This document shows positions 31,645 to 40,850 of a stretch of DNA of 43,001 nucleotides, one piece after another. The notes below the pieces were generated by a model. It was not told the origin of the DNA. It saw nothing but the letters and a program-made list of their open reading frames with translations, and searched no databases. A program made the translations under genes and the position numbers. Source of the stretch: CAZIVE01 sp964542435 (GTDB taxonomy: Bacteria; Bacteroidota; Bacteroidia; Bacteroidales; Tannerellaceae); contig CAZIVE010000012.1 in NCBI GenBank assembly GCA_964542435.1, positions 1 through 43,001 of the forward strand. Direction: 5' to 3'. Every line of letters starts with the position of its first letter. Position 1 is the first letter of the stretch.

Positions 31645-34593
31645 ATGAAAATGAGACAAACAATCATAAGCATCGCAGTGGTTTTCATCCTCGGAACACT
31701 GCTCCAAACTTCAGCCGCCACGACATTCGGCCGCGCGGTGAAAAACGAAAACAAAACGGAAATAGCAAAGACGCTCAACGCCTTTGCACGCAAGTATGCT
31801 GCGGCGCGAACGGTAGAAGTGAAATCCATTGATGTGAATGGCAAGAATGTCACGATCACAGCCAGTGAAGAGTTGGAGGATGTTCCTTTTCGTGAGGGCA
31901 ATGTGTCTGAGATCTACAGCCAGCTTCAGTCGTTTTTCCCCGATGCGAAGAATGTGACGGTCGTTACCAACGGAAAGGCCATCGAGACGCTTGTCCCCGA
32001 ATATTACAAGACGCGGAAATACGACAAGAGCAAGATCTATGCCAATAAAACGCTTCGTTTCCCGTTGACCTCTCCGGTTGAAGGATTTGGACAGACCAAA
32101 GGTTTGCAGGGCCGCCACATCGCCTTGTGGCAAAGCCACGGAATGTATTTCACGCAGGAGACGGCTCGTTGGGAATGGCAGCGCGCGCGTCTGTTCGGCA
32201 CGGTCGAGGATCTCTATACGCAGAGCTATGTGCTGCCTTTTCTGATTCCGATGCTCGAAAATGCCGGAGCCAATGTCCTCATTCCCCGCGAACGCGATAC
32301 GCATGCAGCGGAGATGATCATCGACAACGATGGTTCTACAAAGGGTTCTACCTTCAAGGAGAGCAATGGCGATCAGTCGTGGAGCGATGCCGGCATGGCA
32401 GGATTTGCCAACAAGAAAGATATCTATGTCGATGGACAGAATCCTTTCCTTACGGGAACGGTCCGTCAGGTGACGACCATCAAGAAGGGCGCCGAAAGCA
32501 AAGCCGAATGGATCCCTGAAATCCCGGAAGACGGGACGTATGCGGTTTATGTCTCTTATCGTACGCTTCCCACCAGTACCGATTGTGCCACATACACCGT
32601 GCTGCATGGCGGACAGAGCACTTCGGTGAATGTCAACCAGACGATGGGCGGCGGCACATGGATCTACATTGGCAGTTTCTTCTTTAATAAAGGTACGGAG
32701 GGAAGGGTCACGCTTTCGAACATCAGTTATAAGGCAGGAAAGATCATTACGGCGGATGCAGTGAAGATCGGCGGCGGAATGGGCAACGTGGCCCGCGCTC
32801 CGAAAGACACCACCCGCTTCGCTTCGGTGGTCAGCGGTTATCCGCGTTATGTGGAAGGCTCGCGTTATTGGTTGCAGTGGGCAGGATTTCCCGACACAGT
32901 CTATTCCGAAAGCCATTTCACCAATGACTACAACGACGACTACCGTAGTCGCGGACATTGGGTGAACTATCTGAAGAACATCCAGAATGTTCCCGTGGAT
33001 ATGTCCTTTGCCTTTCATAGCGATGCCGGCATCACGCCTGATGATTCGATCATTGGTACGCTCGGCATCTATACGTCGCATCAGAAAGACGGTTCTACAG
33101 AATATCCCAATGGTCTGAGCCGTGAAACATCACGCGACCTGACGGATTTGGTGCAGACGCAGATTGTGTCGGATGTACGTCATCAGTTCTCCCCCGAATG
33201 GTCGCGCCGCGGCATGTGGAATCAGTCCTACTACGAATCGCGTGTGCCCGACGTTCCCGCCATGCTGCTCGAGTTGCTGTCGCATCAGAACTTCTCAGAC
33301 ATGCGTTACGGCCTCGATCCCCGTTTCCGTTTCACGGTTTCGAGAGCTATATATAAAGGTATCCTGCGTTACATCGGACGCGAGAGTAAGAAGAACGTGA
33401 TTGTCGAGCCGTTGGCTCCGTCCAGTCTGCATGCAACGTTTGCTGGAGAGACCGAAGTGAAGATTGCTTGGAATGCGACGCCCGATTCTCTCGAACCGAC
33501 AGCCGATCCGAATGCCTACCTGCTTTACACACGCATCAATGACGGAGCGTTCGACAACGGCAAGATGATTCATGGCAATGAGACGAAAGTCACCATCCGT
33601 CCGGATCAGATTTATAGTTTCAAAGTCGTAGCCGTTAACGAAGGTGGGCGAAGCTTCCCTTCGGAAATCGTTTCCGTATGCCGCAACACGAAGGAGAAGG
33701 GCACGGTGATGATCGTGAACGGTTTCGACCGTTTGAGTGCACCAGCTTCCTTCGAAGCCAAGCAGGATAGTCTCGCCGGTTTCCTCTATGACGAAGATCA
33801 TGGCGTGGCCTATCAGCAGGATATCTCCTTTGTTGGCGATCAGTATTCGTTCCATCGCAATGCGCCCTGGATCACCAACGACGACAATGGATTCGGCGAC
33901 TGCTACAACGATTATACGGGCAAGACAATGGCCGGCAATACGTTCGACTATCCCTATATGCACGGAAAGTCCATGAAAGCCGCCGGCTATTCCTTCGTCA
34001 CATCCAGTGAGAAGGCTGTGGTTGATGGCACTGTCAAACTGGCGGACTATCGTATCGTGGATCTTATTCTTGGCAAGCAGCGTGCCACAACCATCGGCAA
34101 CTGCGTTCGTCCGGTAGATTTCCAGACCTTCCCCGAAGATTTGCAGAAGGCCTTGACCGATTATTGCAAGGCGGGCCGTTCCCTGATGGTCACCGGAGCG
34201 TATGTCCTGAGTGATCTGCAGAATACACCCGAAGGAAAAAGTTTTGCGAAGAATGTGCTGAAATGCACCTTCGCCAGCAGCAATGCTTCCCGTGCAGCCG
34301 TCGCTGCCTCCTGCGTTTCCGCAGTGAAAGGTTTCAATGGATCGTATCGCTATTGCAATACACCCAATCCGCATATCTATTGCGCAGAGCGCGTCAACGG
34401 CATGACGCCTGCTGACAAGAAGGCCTCTTCCGTACTGCGCTACACAGACAACAATATCGGTGCAGCTGTTGCCTACGACGGAGACTATCGCAACTTTGTC
34501 ATGGGCTTTCCGTTCGAGACTATTCTCGACGAAAGCAGCCGCGATCAGCTGATGGGAGAGATCCTGGGCTTCTTTAGTTCATCAACCAAATAA
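31645..34593 (+). CDS. Exported amidase_3-like protein with inserted golvesin/Xly-type domain
   Basis: A 982-residue protein with signal peptide MKMRQTIISIAVVFILGTLL (cleavage near QTSAAT). The core resembles zinc N-acetylmuramoyl-L-alanine amidases: H165 in ALWQSHGM, E188 with the helix EDLYTQSYVLPFLIPMLENA leading to GANVLIPRERD, H458 in FAFHSDAG and E543 in AMLLELLSHQN. Between the second and third ligands is an insert of about 150 residues (about 230-380) with PEDGTYAVYVSYR and GTWIYIGSFFFNKG, typical of golvesin/Xly carbohydrate-binding-like domains. A fibronectin III-like segment (about 590-690) and a C-terminal alpha/beta domain follow. It is likely a cell-wall or glycan-processing enzyme. 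Similar proteins have been labelled xanthan lyase, which is doubtful. Confidence 0.8.
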   Translation: MKMRQTIISIAVVFILGTLLQTSAATTFGRAVKNENKTEIAKTLNAFARKYAAARTVEVKSIDVNGKNVTITASEELEDVPFREGNVSEIYSQLQSFFPDAKNVTVVTNGKAIETLVPEYYKTRKYDKSKIYANKTLRFPLTSPVEGFGQTKGLQGRHIALWQSHGMYFTQETARWEWQRARLFGTVEDLYTQSYVLPFLIPMLENAGANVLIPRERDTHAAEMIIDNDGSTKGSTFKESNGDQSWSDAGMAGFANKKDIYVDGQNPFLTGTVRQVTTIKKGAESKAEWIPEIPEDGTYAVYVSYRTLPTSTDCATYTVLHGGQSTSVNVNQTMGGGTWIYIGSFFFNKGTEGRVTLSNISYKAGKIITADAVKIGGGMGNVARAPKDTTRFASVVSGYPRYVEGSRYWLQWAGFPDTVYSESHFTNDYNDDYRSRGHWVNYLKNIQNVPVDMSFAFHSDAGITPDDSIIGTLGIYTSHQKDGSTEYPNGLSRETSRDLTDLVQTQIVSDVRHQFSPEWSRRGMWNQSYYESRVPDVPAMLLELLSHQNFSDMRYGLDPRFRFTVSRAIYKGILRYIGRESKKNVIVEPLAPSSLHATFAGETEVKIAWNATPDSLEPTADPNAYLLYTRINDGAFDNGKMIHGNETKVTIRPDQIYSFKVVAVNEGGRSFPSEIVSVCRNTKEKGTVMIVNGFDRLSAPASFEAKQDSLAGFLYDEDHGVAYQQDISFVGDQYSFHRNAPWITNDDNGFGDCYNDYTGKTMAGNTFDYPYMHGKSMKAAGYSFVTSSEKAVVDGTVKLADYRIVDLILGKQRATTIGNCVRPVDFQTFPEDLQKALTDYCKAGRSLMVTGAYVLSDLQNTPEGKSFAKNVLKCTFASSNASRAAVAASCVSAVKGFNGSYRYCNTPNPHIYCAERVNGMTPADKKASSVLRYTDNNIGAAVAYDGDYRNFVMGFPFETILDESSRDQLMGEILGFFSSSTK

Positions 34594-34613
34594 ACGAAAA
34601 CACATCATAAAGT

Positions 34614-36020
34614 ATGACACGAATCAATTGTTTCATTCCCGCCAAAGAAAATGGCGTTACCGGACCACTCGCGGAAGCGTTGGCCAAGGAACCGATGGTC
34701 AATAAGGTTTATCCCATTACACGCAACTGGTGCACGGATACGATCCGCTGGATTGCTCGTCACTCTGATGCAGATTATTCCCTTATCTATACGAAAGAGG
34801 AGGATCTGATGCTGGGGCAGTTGGCTTTGGAACGCATGGTCAACATCGCCGATGACTCGTCCGCTGGCATGCTCTATGCCGATCGCAACGAACAGAAGAA
34901 CGGTGAGCTGGTGGCTCATCCGGTCATTGCCTATCAGAAAGGAAGCCTGAGAGACGACTTCGATTTCGGTTCGGTGCTGTTCTATCGTTCCGAATATCTC
35001 CGTGAGGCAGCTGCTGCCATGGATGTCAATTATCATTATGCTGCGCTGTACGACCTTCGTCTGCGTGTTTCCGAGAAGGCGCCGCTCGTGCATCTCAATG
35101 AATATCTTTATACCGAAATAGAACGCGACACGCGCAAGTCGGGCGAGAAGAACTTCGATTATGTCGATCCGAAGAACCGTGCCGTGCAACTGGAAATGGA
35201 GAAGGCCTGTACCGAACACCTCAAACGTATCGGTGGCTATCTGAAGCCAGAGTTCGAGAAGATCGATTTTGGTGCCGATCAGTTCCCGGTTGAAGCGACG
35301 GTCGTCATTCCCGTCCGCAACCGAATCCGTACCATCGCCGACGCCATTCAGTCAGTCTTGTCCCAGGAGACAAAGTTCCCCTTCAATCTGATCATCGTGG
35401 ACAACCATTCGACAGATGGTACAACGGAGAAGATCGATGAGTTCAAAGATGAGCGTCTTATTCATATCGTTCCTGAGCGTAACGATCTCGGCATCGGAGG
35501 ATGTTGGGATTGTGCCGTCTATGATGCTCGTTGCGGTAAGTTTGCCGTGCAGCTCGACAGTGATGATGTCTATGCCGATTCACATACCCTGCAGAAAGTG
35601 GTCGATGCCTTCTACGAACAGCAGTGTGCCATGGTGATCGGTTCCTATCGGATGACCAATTTCAACATGGAGACCATTCCGCCGGGAATCATCGATCATA
35701 AGGAATGGACGCCGGAGAATGGCCGTAACAATGCACTCCGCATCAACGGACTGGGAGCGCCTCGTGCCTTCTGGACGCCGATGCTTCGCCGTATCGGATT
35801 CCCCAACACCAGCTATGGTGAGGATTATGCCATCGGACTTCGCATCAGCCGCGAGTACCAAATTGGGCGTATCTATGATGTGCTCTATCTCTGTCGTCGT
35901 TGGGATGACAACTCGGATGCGGCATTGAGTGTGGAGAAGATCAACCGTAACAACCTCTATAAAGACAGCATCCGTACGTGGGAACTGGAGGCGCGTTTAA
36001 AGATGTTGAGCCATGAATGA
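34614..36020 (+). CDS. Two-part family 2-like glycosyltransferase
   Basis: A 468-residue cytoplasmic protein. The C-terminal half (about 228-468) is a clear GT-A/GT2 enzyme: EATVVIPVRNRIRTIADAIQ, IIVDNHSTDGTTEKI, and the metal-binding DSDD (315-318) in FAVQLDSDDVYAD, with GEDYAIGLR near 400. The N-terminal half (1-210) looks like a second, degenerate GT-A domain (NCFIPAKEN, YSLIYTKEEDLMLG, AGMLYADRNE, FGSVLFYRSEYLR) without an obvious DxD, so the protein may have arisen by duplication. It begins 20 bp after the amidase gene, and its end overlaps the DUF4922 start by 8 bp. Donor and acceptor are unknown. Confidence 0.87.
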   Translation: MTRINCFIPAKENGVTGPLAEALAKEPMVNKVYPITRNWCTDTIRWIARHSDADYSLIYTKEEDLMLGQLALERMVNIADDSSAGMLYADRNEQKNGELVAHPVIAYQKGSLRDDFDFGSVLFYRSEYLREAAAAMDVNYHYAALYDLRLRVSEKAPLVHLNEYLYTEIERDTRKSGEKNFDYVDPKNRAVQLEMEKACTEHLKRIGGYLKPEFEKIDFGADQFPVEATVVIPVRNRIRTIADAIQSVLSQETKFPFNLIIVDNHSTDGTTEKIDEFKDERLIHIVPERNDLGIGGCWDCAVYDARCGKFAVQLDSDDVYADSHTLQKVVDAFYEQQCAMVIGSYRMTNFNMETIPPGIIDHKEWTPENGRNNALRINGLGAPRAFWTPMLRRIGFPNTSYGEDYAIGLRISREYQIGRIYDVLYLCRRWDDNSDAALSVEKINRNNLYKDSIRTWELEARLKMLSHE

Positions 36021-36960
36021 GTTGACATCACAGAGGGCTTCGGAAATGCTCAAAGAGCAGTTGAAGTGCTGGCCTCTGGCAGCAAAGAACTATGCAGACT
36101 TGGCGCAAGCAAAGATCCGTGAGTTCGACATGGGAGGATTCCTTTTCCGTGTGCAGTTCAATCCTTCACGGATGGTTTCCACCGGTGCGAAGCTTGATAA
36201 AGCTTCATTGGAGAAGCGTCCTTGTTTCCTTTGCCCGGCGAATCTGCCGGCGGAACAGCTCCGTCTTCCTTTTGGTGAACATTACCAACTGCTCTGCAAT
36301 CCGTTCCCCATCTTCCCCGAACATTTTACGATCCCGTCTCTCGGACACGAACCTCAATTGATCCGTCCCCGTTTCCGCGATCTCCTGAGATTGGCGCAGG
36401 CCCTCGATCAATATACCGTCTTTTATAACGGCCCGAAATGTGGTGCTTCGGCTCCCGACCATACCCACTTCCAAGCCGGCACACGTTTCCGCATGCCCTA
36501 TGATGAGGAGCTGCCTTCGAAATTAATTCCAGCCAATCTGCTTACCCAACAGAAAGGTTGTTCCTTATATCTTCTCCACGACTATCTGCGCAACGGTCTG
36601 ATCATTGTTACCGCAGATGAAGCCGAAGCCGAGGAGATGTTCTTCCGCATCTATGATTCCCTGCCGATTCAAAGCGGAGAGACGGAACCGATGATGAACA
36701 TCTTTGCCAATTATGTCGAAGGACGTTGGGTAGTGACCATTATTCCGCGCAGATTGCATCGTCCGTGGCAATATTCTGCAGAGGGAAAAGATAAGTTCCT
36801 CTCCAGTCCCGGAGCCGCTGATCTCGGAGGCCTGTTGATTACTCCGCGCGAGGAAGATTTTCTGAAGGTGTCGCCCGAATTAATCCGTGATATCTTCCGC
36901 CAGGTCTGTTTCACCGATGAAGAGTTGTCGCCTATCGCCCGGCATTTTGCCAATTCGTAG
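36013..36960 (+). CDS. DUF4922 protein, HIT/GalT-like phosphorylase candidate
   Basis: A 315-residue soluble protein. It contains HTHFQ (H150, H152, Q154) in CGASAPDHTHFQAG, the HxHxQ pattern of the GalT and GDP-sugar phosphorylase branch of the HIT superfamily, and CFLC (71-74), a possible metal site. The layout resembles GDP-hexose phosphorylases (VTC2-type) and Ap4A phosphorylases. It overlaps the glycosyltransferase gene by 8 bp and is followed 18 bp later by pncA. A role in nucleotide-sugar turnover linked to the glycosyltransferase is inference; nucleotide turnover linked to pncAB is an alternative. Confidence 0.85.
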   Translation: MNELTSQRASEMLKEQLKCWPLAAKNYADLAQAKIREFDMGGFLFRVQFNPSRMVSTGAKLDKASLEKRPCFLCPANLPAEQLRLPFGEHYQLLCNPFPIFPEHFTIPSLGHEPQLIRPRFRDLLRLAQALDQYTVFYNGPKCGASAPDHTHFQAGTRFRMPYDEELPSKLIPANLLTQQKGCSLYLLHDYLRNGLIIVTADEAEAEEMFFRIYDSLPIQSGETEPMMNIFANYVEGRWVVTIIPRRLHRPWQYSAEGKDKFLSSPGAADLGGLLITPREEDFLKVSPELIRDIFRQVCFTDEELSPIARHFANS

Positions 36961-36978
36961 ATATAAAACCGATAAGAT

Positions 36979-37494
36979 ATGAAAGTATTAGTGGTTGTGG
37001 ACATGCAGAATGATTTCATCGATGGAAGTCTCGGAAGTGTAGAGGCTCAGAAGATCGTTCCGAAGGTGAAGGAGAAGATCCACGAATATCTTCAGCATGG
37101 AGATAAGGTCCTTTTCACACAGGATACACATGCTGAAGATTATCTCCAGACGCAGGAGGGCCGCAACCTTCCCGTGAAACATTGCATCAAAGGTACGCAA
37201 GGATGGCAGATTCAGGCAGATGTAGTAGTTCCTGACGCTGAGAGATTCGAAAAGAAAGCGTTCGGCTCCATTGAGTTGGCGCAAGCCATTGCTGAGATGA
37301 CACAGGTGGATTCGGTAGAGCTGATCGGGCTTTGTACGGATATCTGCGTGATCTCGAATGCCATGATCCTAAAGGCCAGGTTGCCGGAGATTCCGGTGAT
37401 GGTGGATGCTTCCTGCTGCGCGGGTACAACTGTAGAGAACCATCGCAACGCTTTAAATGCGATGCGTATGTGCCAAGTTATTGTTAAGGAATAG
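36979..37494 (+). CDS. pncA: Nicotinamidase / isochorismatase-family cysteine hydrolase
   Basis: A 171-residue enzyme of the isochorismatase fold. The Asp-Lys-Cys triad is visible as D8 (VVDMQNDF), a lysine near 92-93 (FEKKAFGS) and C123 (CTDICVISNA), with metal ligands D49 and H51 in TQDTH. Nicotinamidase activity (nicotinamide to nicotinate) is supported by the next gene, nicotinate phosphoribosyltransferase, which starts 19 bp downstream. Together they would form the first two steps of nicotinamide salvage to NAD. Confidence 0.9.
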   Translation: MKVLVVVDMQNDFIDGSLGSVEAQKIVPKVKEKIHEYLQHGDKVLFTQDTHAEDYLQTQEGRNLPVKHCIKGTQGWQIQADVVVPDAERFEKKAFGSIELAQAIAEMTQVDSVELIGLCTDICVISNAMILKARLPEIPVMVDASCCAGTTVENHRNALNAMRMCQVIVKE

Positions 37495-37513
37495 ATGATT
37501 AAATAAAGAAGAT

Positions 37514-38959
37514 ATGACTCAGTTTGATAAAAGAAACATCACGATGATGATGGACTTTTATGAATTAACCATGGCGAATGGCTACTTCATAAATCACGAT
37601 CAGAACAAACGCGCCGTGTTTGACGTGTTTTATAGAAAGAACCCCGACAATGGCGGGTTTGCCATCTTTGCCGGATTGGAACAGATCGTTGAATATATAG
37701 AGAATCTCCATTTCTCGGCAGAAGACATTGCCTATCTGCGTAGTCTGAATATGTTTGACGAGGGCTTCCTGGATTACCTCTCGACGTTCCGCTTCACGGG
37801 AGACATCTATTCCTTCACGGAAGGAACGATTATGTATCCGAATGAACCGATCATAACGGTCATTGCTCCGGTCATTGAGGCTCAGATTGTGGAGACAGCC
37901 ATCTTGACGCAACTCAATCATCAGTCGCTTATCGCCACAAAAGCCAACCGCATCGTCCGCGCGGCACGAGGGAAGATGATCTCCGACATGGGAGCGCGTC
38001 GTGCCCATAATATGGATGCTGCCGTTTATGGCGCCCGTGCCGCTTATATTGGTGGCGTAGTCAATACGGCTACGGTTCTGGCTGCTCAGAACTTCGATAT
38101 CCCGGTCGTCGGGACCATGGCGCACAGCTGGGTTATGTTTTACGAAAGCGAATACGAGGCATTCCGTCTCTATGCACAGATATATAAAGAGAAGAGTGTG
38201 CTGTTGGTAGATACGTATAACACGCTGGAGTCGGGTGTCCCTAATGCCATTCGAATCGCGAAAGAGGTGCTTGCTCCAATGGGTGTACGACTGAAAGGGA
38301 TCCGCATCGACTCGGGCGATATTGCCTATCTGTCGAAGAAATCCCGTGCAATGCTCGACGAAGCTGGATTGCAGGATTGCATCATCGTCGGCTCTAACAG
38401 CTTGGACGAATTCACCATCACCTCCATATTGGATCAGGGTGGTTGCATCGACAGTTTCGGAGTGGGAGAGAGGTTGATCAATTCGCAGAGCAATGCTACG
38501 TTTGGCGCAGTCTATAAGTTGGTTGCTATCGAAGAAAACGGCACCTTCGTTCCCAAGATCAAGTTGTCTGAGAACATAGAGAAGATCACCAATCCCGGAT
38601 TGAAGCATGTCTATAGAATTTACGGACAGAATAGTGAAGCCGTAGCCGATCTTCTGACCAATTGGGATGAGAACGTTCCGAACGACACCGAATATCATTA
38701 TGTTGATCCCAAGAAGCCTTGGAAGAAGAGAGCCTTTATGAACTGTAAGGTGAGAGAGTTGCAGCATCCCGTTTTCAAAGATGGGAAGAGATGTTGCGAG
38801 TTAAAGCCTCTCCGTGATATCCGTGATTATGTCCGCCAGCAGTTGGATCATGAGATATGGCAGGAGGAACAGCGTTTCGATAATCCTCACGAGCATTATC
38901 TGGATATGAGTCAAGCTTACTATGACATGAAGATGAATTTGCTGATGTCATCCAAATAG
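37514..38959 (+). CDS. pncB: Nicotinate phosphoribosyltransferase
   Basis: Converts nicotinate and PRPP to nicotinate mononucleotide. It has 481 residues. Family stretches are DFYELTMANGYF, VFDVFYRKNPDNGGFAIFAG, the phosphohistidine candidate H204 in GTMAHSWVMFYESE, LLVDTYNTLESGVPNAI, GIRIDSGDIAYLSKK and CIDSFGVGERL. It is probably the last gene of the unit that starts at 31645; a new promoter for sppA follows directly. Confidence 0.96.
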   Translation: MTQFDKRNITMMMDFYELTMANGYFINHDQNKRAVFDVFYRKNPDNGGFAIFAGLEQIVEYIENLHFSAEDIAYLRSLNMFDEGFLDYLSTFRFTGDIYSFTEGTIMYPNEPIITVIAPVIEAQIVETAILTQLNHQSLIATKANRIVRAARGKMISDMGARRAHNMDAAVYGARAAYIGGVVNTATVLAAQNFDIPVVGTMAHSWVMFYESEYEAFRLYAQIYKEKSVLLVDTYNTLESGVPNAIRIAKEVLAPMGVRLKGIRIDSGDIAYLSKKSRAMLDEAGLQDCIIVGSNSLDEFTITSILDQGGCIDSFGVGERLINSQSNATFGAVYKLVAIEENGTFVPKIKLSENIEKITNPGLKHVYRIYGQNSEAVADLLTNWDENVPNDTEYHYVDPKKPWKKRAFMNCKVRELQHPVFKDGKRCCELKPLRDIRDYVRQQLDHEIWQEEQRFDNPHEHYLDMSQAYYDMKMNLLMSSK

Positions 38960-38982
38960 CGTCATTTTCTCTATGGATCGGT

Positions 38983-39015
38983 TTTGTTTGATTAGAAATT
39001 AATTATTTATCTTTG
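38983..39015 (+). promoter_or_regulatory. sppA promoter
   Basis: TTTG (38983-38986), 21 bases, TATCTTTG (39008-39015). A second TTTG at 38987-38990 would give a spacing of 17. Confidence 0.75.
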
Positions 39016-39074
39016 TGGACAATGAAAGATGCGGGTTTAAGAGAATTTTTGGAATCAAGTAATAAATAACATAT

Positions 39075-40841
39075 ATGAAGCAATTCTTTAAAATGATGTT
39101 CGCCTCAGTGCTGGGAGTACTTGTGGCTTTTGCGGTTATCGTTATCGTCTCGGTATTCCTTTTGTTCGGCATTGTAAGTACCATTGGTTCATCCTCGTCC
39201 TATTCGCCGGACAGTAACTCGGTCCTGAAGATTGCACTCTCCGGTAGTTTGTCGGAGAATGGTCAGTCCAATCCCTTCGGTTCCCTCTTTAGTGATACGG
39301 AAGAGCAGTTGTCGTTGAGGGATATTCAGGCTGCCATCAAAGCCGCCAAGACAAATCATGACATCAAAGGCATCTATCTCGAAGCCGGATCTTTCTCTGT
39401 CGGGGCTGCCTCAGCATTGGAATTGCGAAGAGCTTTGATTGATTTCAAGAGCAGTGGAAAGTTCATTGTCGCTTATGGTGATCAGTATTCTCAAGCCAAC
39501 TATTACATCTGCTCTGTTGCAGATAAGGTGTTCCTCAATCCTCAAGGAGCGTTGGAACTTGTAGGTATGGCATCTCAGACGGTGTTCTATAAAGGACTGA
39601 TGGATAAGATTGGCGTACAGGAACAGATCTTTAAGGTCGGAACCTATAAAGGCGCTGTTGAACCTTTCATGTTGGATCATCTGAGTAATGCCAACCGTGA
39701 ACAGATTGAGTCCTATTTGAACGGTATCTGGGGAAATATCACCAAGGGAATTGCAGAAAGCCGTAAGATTTCAGTGGATGAAGTCAACGATTTTGCCAAT
39801 AAAGGAGTCTCTTTTAGTGATCCCAAAGAGGCTGTCAGCTGCGGATTGATCGATGAATTGAAGTATCGTCCCGATGCCGAGGAATATGTAAAGAAAATGG
39901 CCGGGCAGAAAGGTGACGACGATTTGAAGTATGGTGATGTCACCGAAGTATCGTCATTGCTGAAGGAAAAACATTCATCCAACAAGATTGCCGTCCTCTA
40001 TGCTGAAGGCGAGATCACCGCTGATGAGGGAAGTTCTTCTTATTCCATGGACAATACCATCAATAGTGATTTGGTCAAACAGCTCATCAAACTTCGCAAG
40101 GACAAGGATGTGAAGGCCGTTGTCATGCGCGTCAATTCTCCCGGCGGAAGTGCATTCGTTTCTGACCAGATATGGAAACAGATCGTTGAACTGAAGAAAG
40201 TCAAACCCGTTGTCGTTTCCATGAGCAATTATGCCGCATCGGGTGGATATTACATCTCTTGTGCAGCCAATAAGATTGTTGCAGAACCTACCACCATTAC
40301 CGGATCGATTGGAATTTTCGGTATGTTCCCGAATGCTTCCGGGCTCTTTGGTAAACTGGCATTGACTTCGGATGTGGTAAAGACGAACGACTTCTCCGAT
40401 ATCGGAGATATCACTCGTCCGATGCGTGATGATGAGAAGGCTCTCATCCAGGGAACCATTGAACGAGGCTATCGTACCTTCATCAGCCGTTGTGCGGAAG
40501 GGCGCAAGAAGAGTGTAGCAGAGATCGACAGCATCGGTCAGGGTCGCGTTTGGACAGGCGAACAGGCTTTGCAACGTGGACTGGTGGATCAGTTGGGCGG
40601 ATTGGACACGGCTGTAAAAGAGGCTGCCAAACTTGCCAAGGTTAATGATTATGCCGTTTCGAATGTCTCCGGTTCTTCCGATTTCTTTGATCAGATCATG
40701 AAGAAGACCATCGGTGATATCCGTCTGAAATGGATCCGCTCCACCCTCGGTGTAGATTATGATTTCTTCCACGCGCTTGATGTGGCTCGTCACAACCAGG
40801 GCATCCAGGCTCGTCTCCCGTATGATATGAAAGTGTTCTGA
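39075..40841 (+). CDS. sppA: Signal peptide peptidase SppA, 67-kDa type
   Basis: Membrane-bound serine protease that degrades cleaved signal peptides. The 588 residues make up the long, internally duplicated form. One N-terminal transmembrane helix is seen (about 10-36). The catalytic lysine is K192 in KVGTYKGAVEPF of the first half, and the nucleophile is S389 in SMSNYAASGGYYIS of the second half, the Ser-Lys dyad split across the two repeats as in E. coli SppA. RVNSPGGSA is the conserved loop before it. lpxK follows after 9 bp, so the two are probably co-transcribed. Confidence 0.96.
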   Translation: MKQFFKMMFASVLGVLVAFAVIVIVSVFLLFGIVSTIGSSSSYSPDSNSVLKIALSGSLSENGQSNPFGSLFSDTEEQLSLRDIQAAIKAAKTNHDIKGIYLEAGSFSVGAASALELRRALIDFKSSGKFIVAYGDQYSQANYYICSVADKVFLNPQGALELVGMASQTVFYKGLMDKIGVQEQIFKVGTYKGAVEPFMLDHLSNANREQIESYLNGIWGNITKGIAESRKISVDEVNDFANKGVSFSDPKEAVSCGLIDELKYRPDAEEYVKKMAGQKGDDDLKYGDVTEVSSLLKEKHSSNKIAVLYAEGEITADEGSSSYSMDNTINSDLVKQLIKLRKDKDVKAVVMRVNSPGGSAFVSDQIWKQIVELKKVKPVVVSMSNYAASGGYYISCAANKIVAEPTTITGSIGIFGMFPNASGLFGKLALTSDVVKTNDFSDIGDITRPMRDDEKALIQGTIERGYRTFISRCAEGRKKSVAEIDSIGQGRVWTGEQALQRGLVDQLGGLDTAVKEAAKLAKVNDYAVSNVSGSSDFFDQIMKKTIGDIRLKWIRSTLGVDYDFFHALDVARHNQGIQARLPYDMKVF

Positions 40842-40850
40842 TAACGTTTT

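Noticed and set aside
31711..33081. A 456-codon minus-strand ORF opposite the amidase-like gene
   Set aside because: It is antisense to a gene with clear motifs and a signal peptide, with no independent support.
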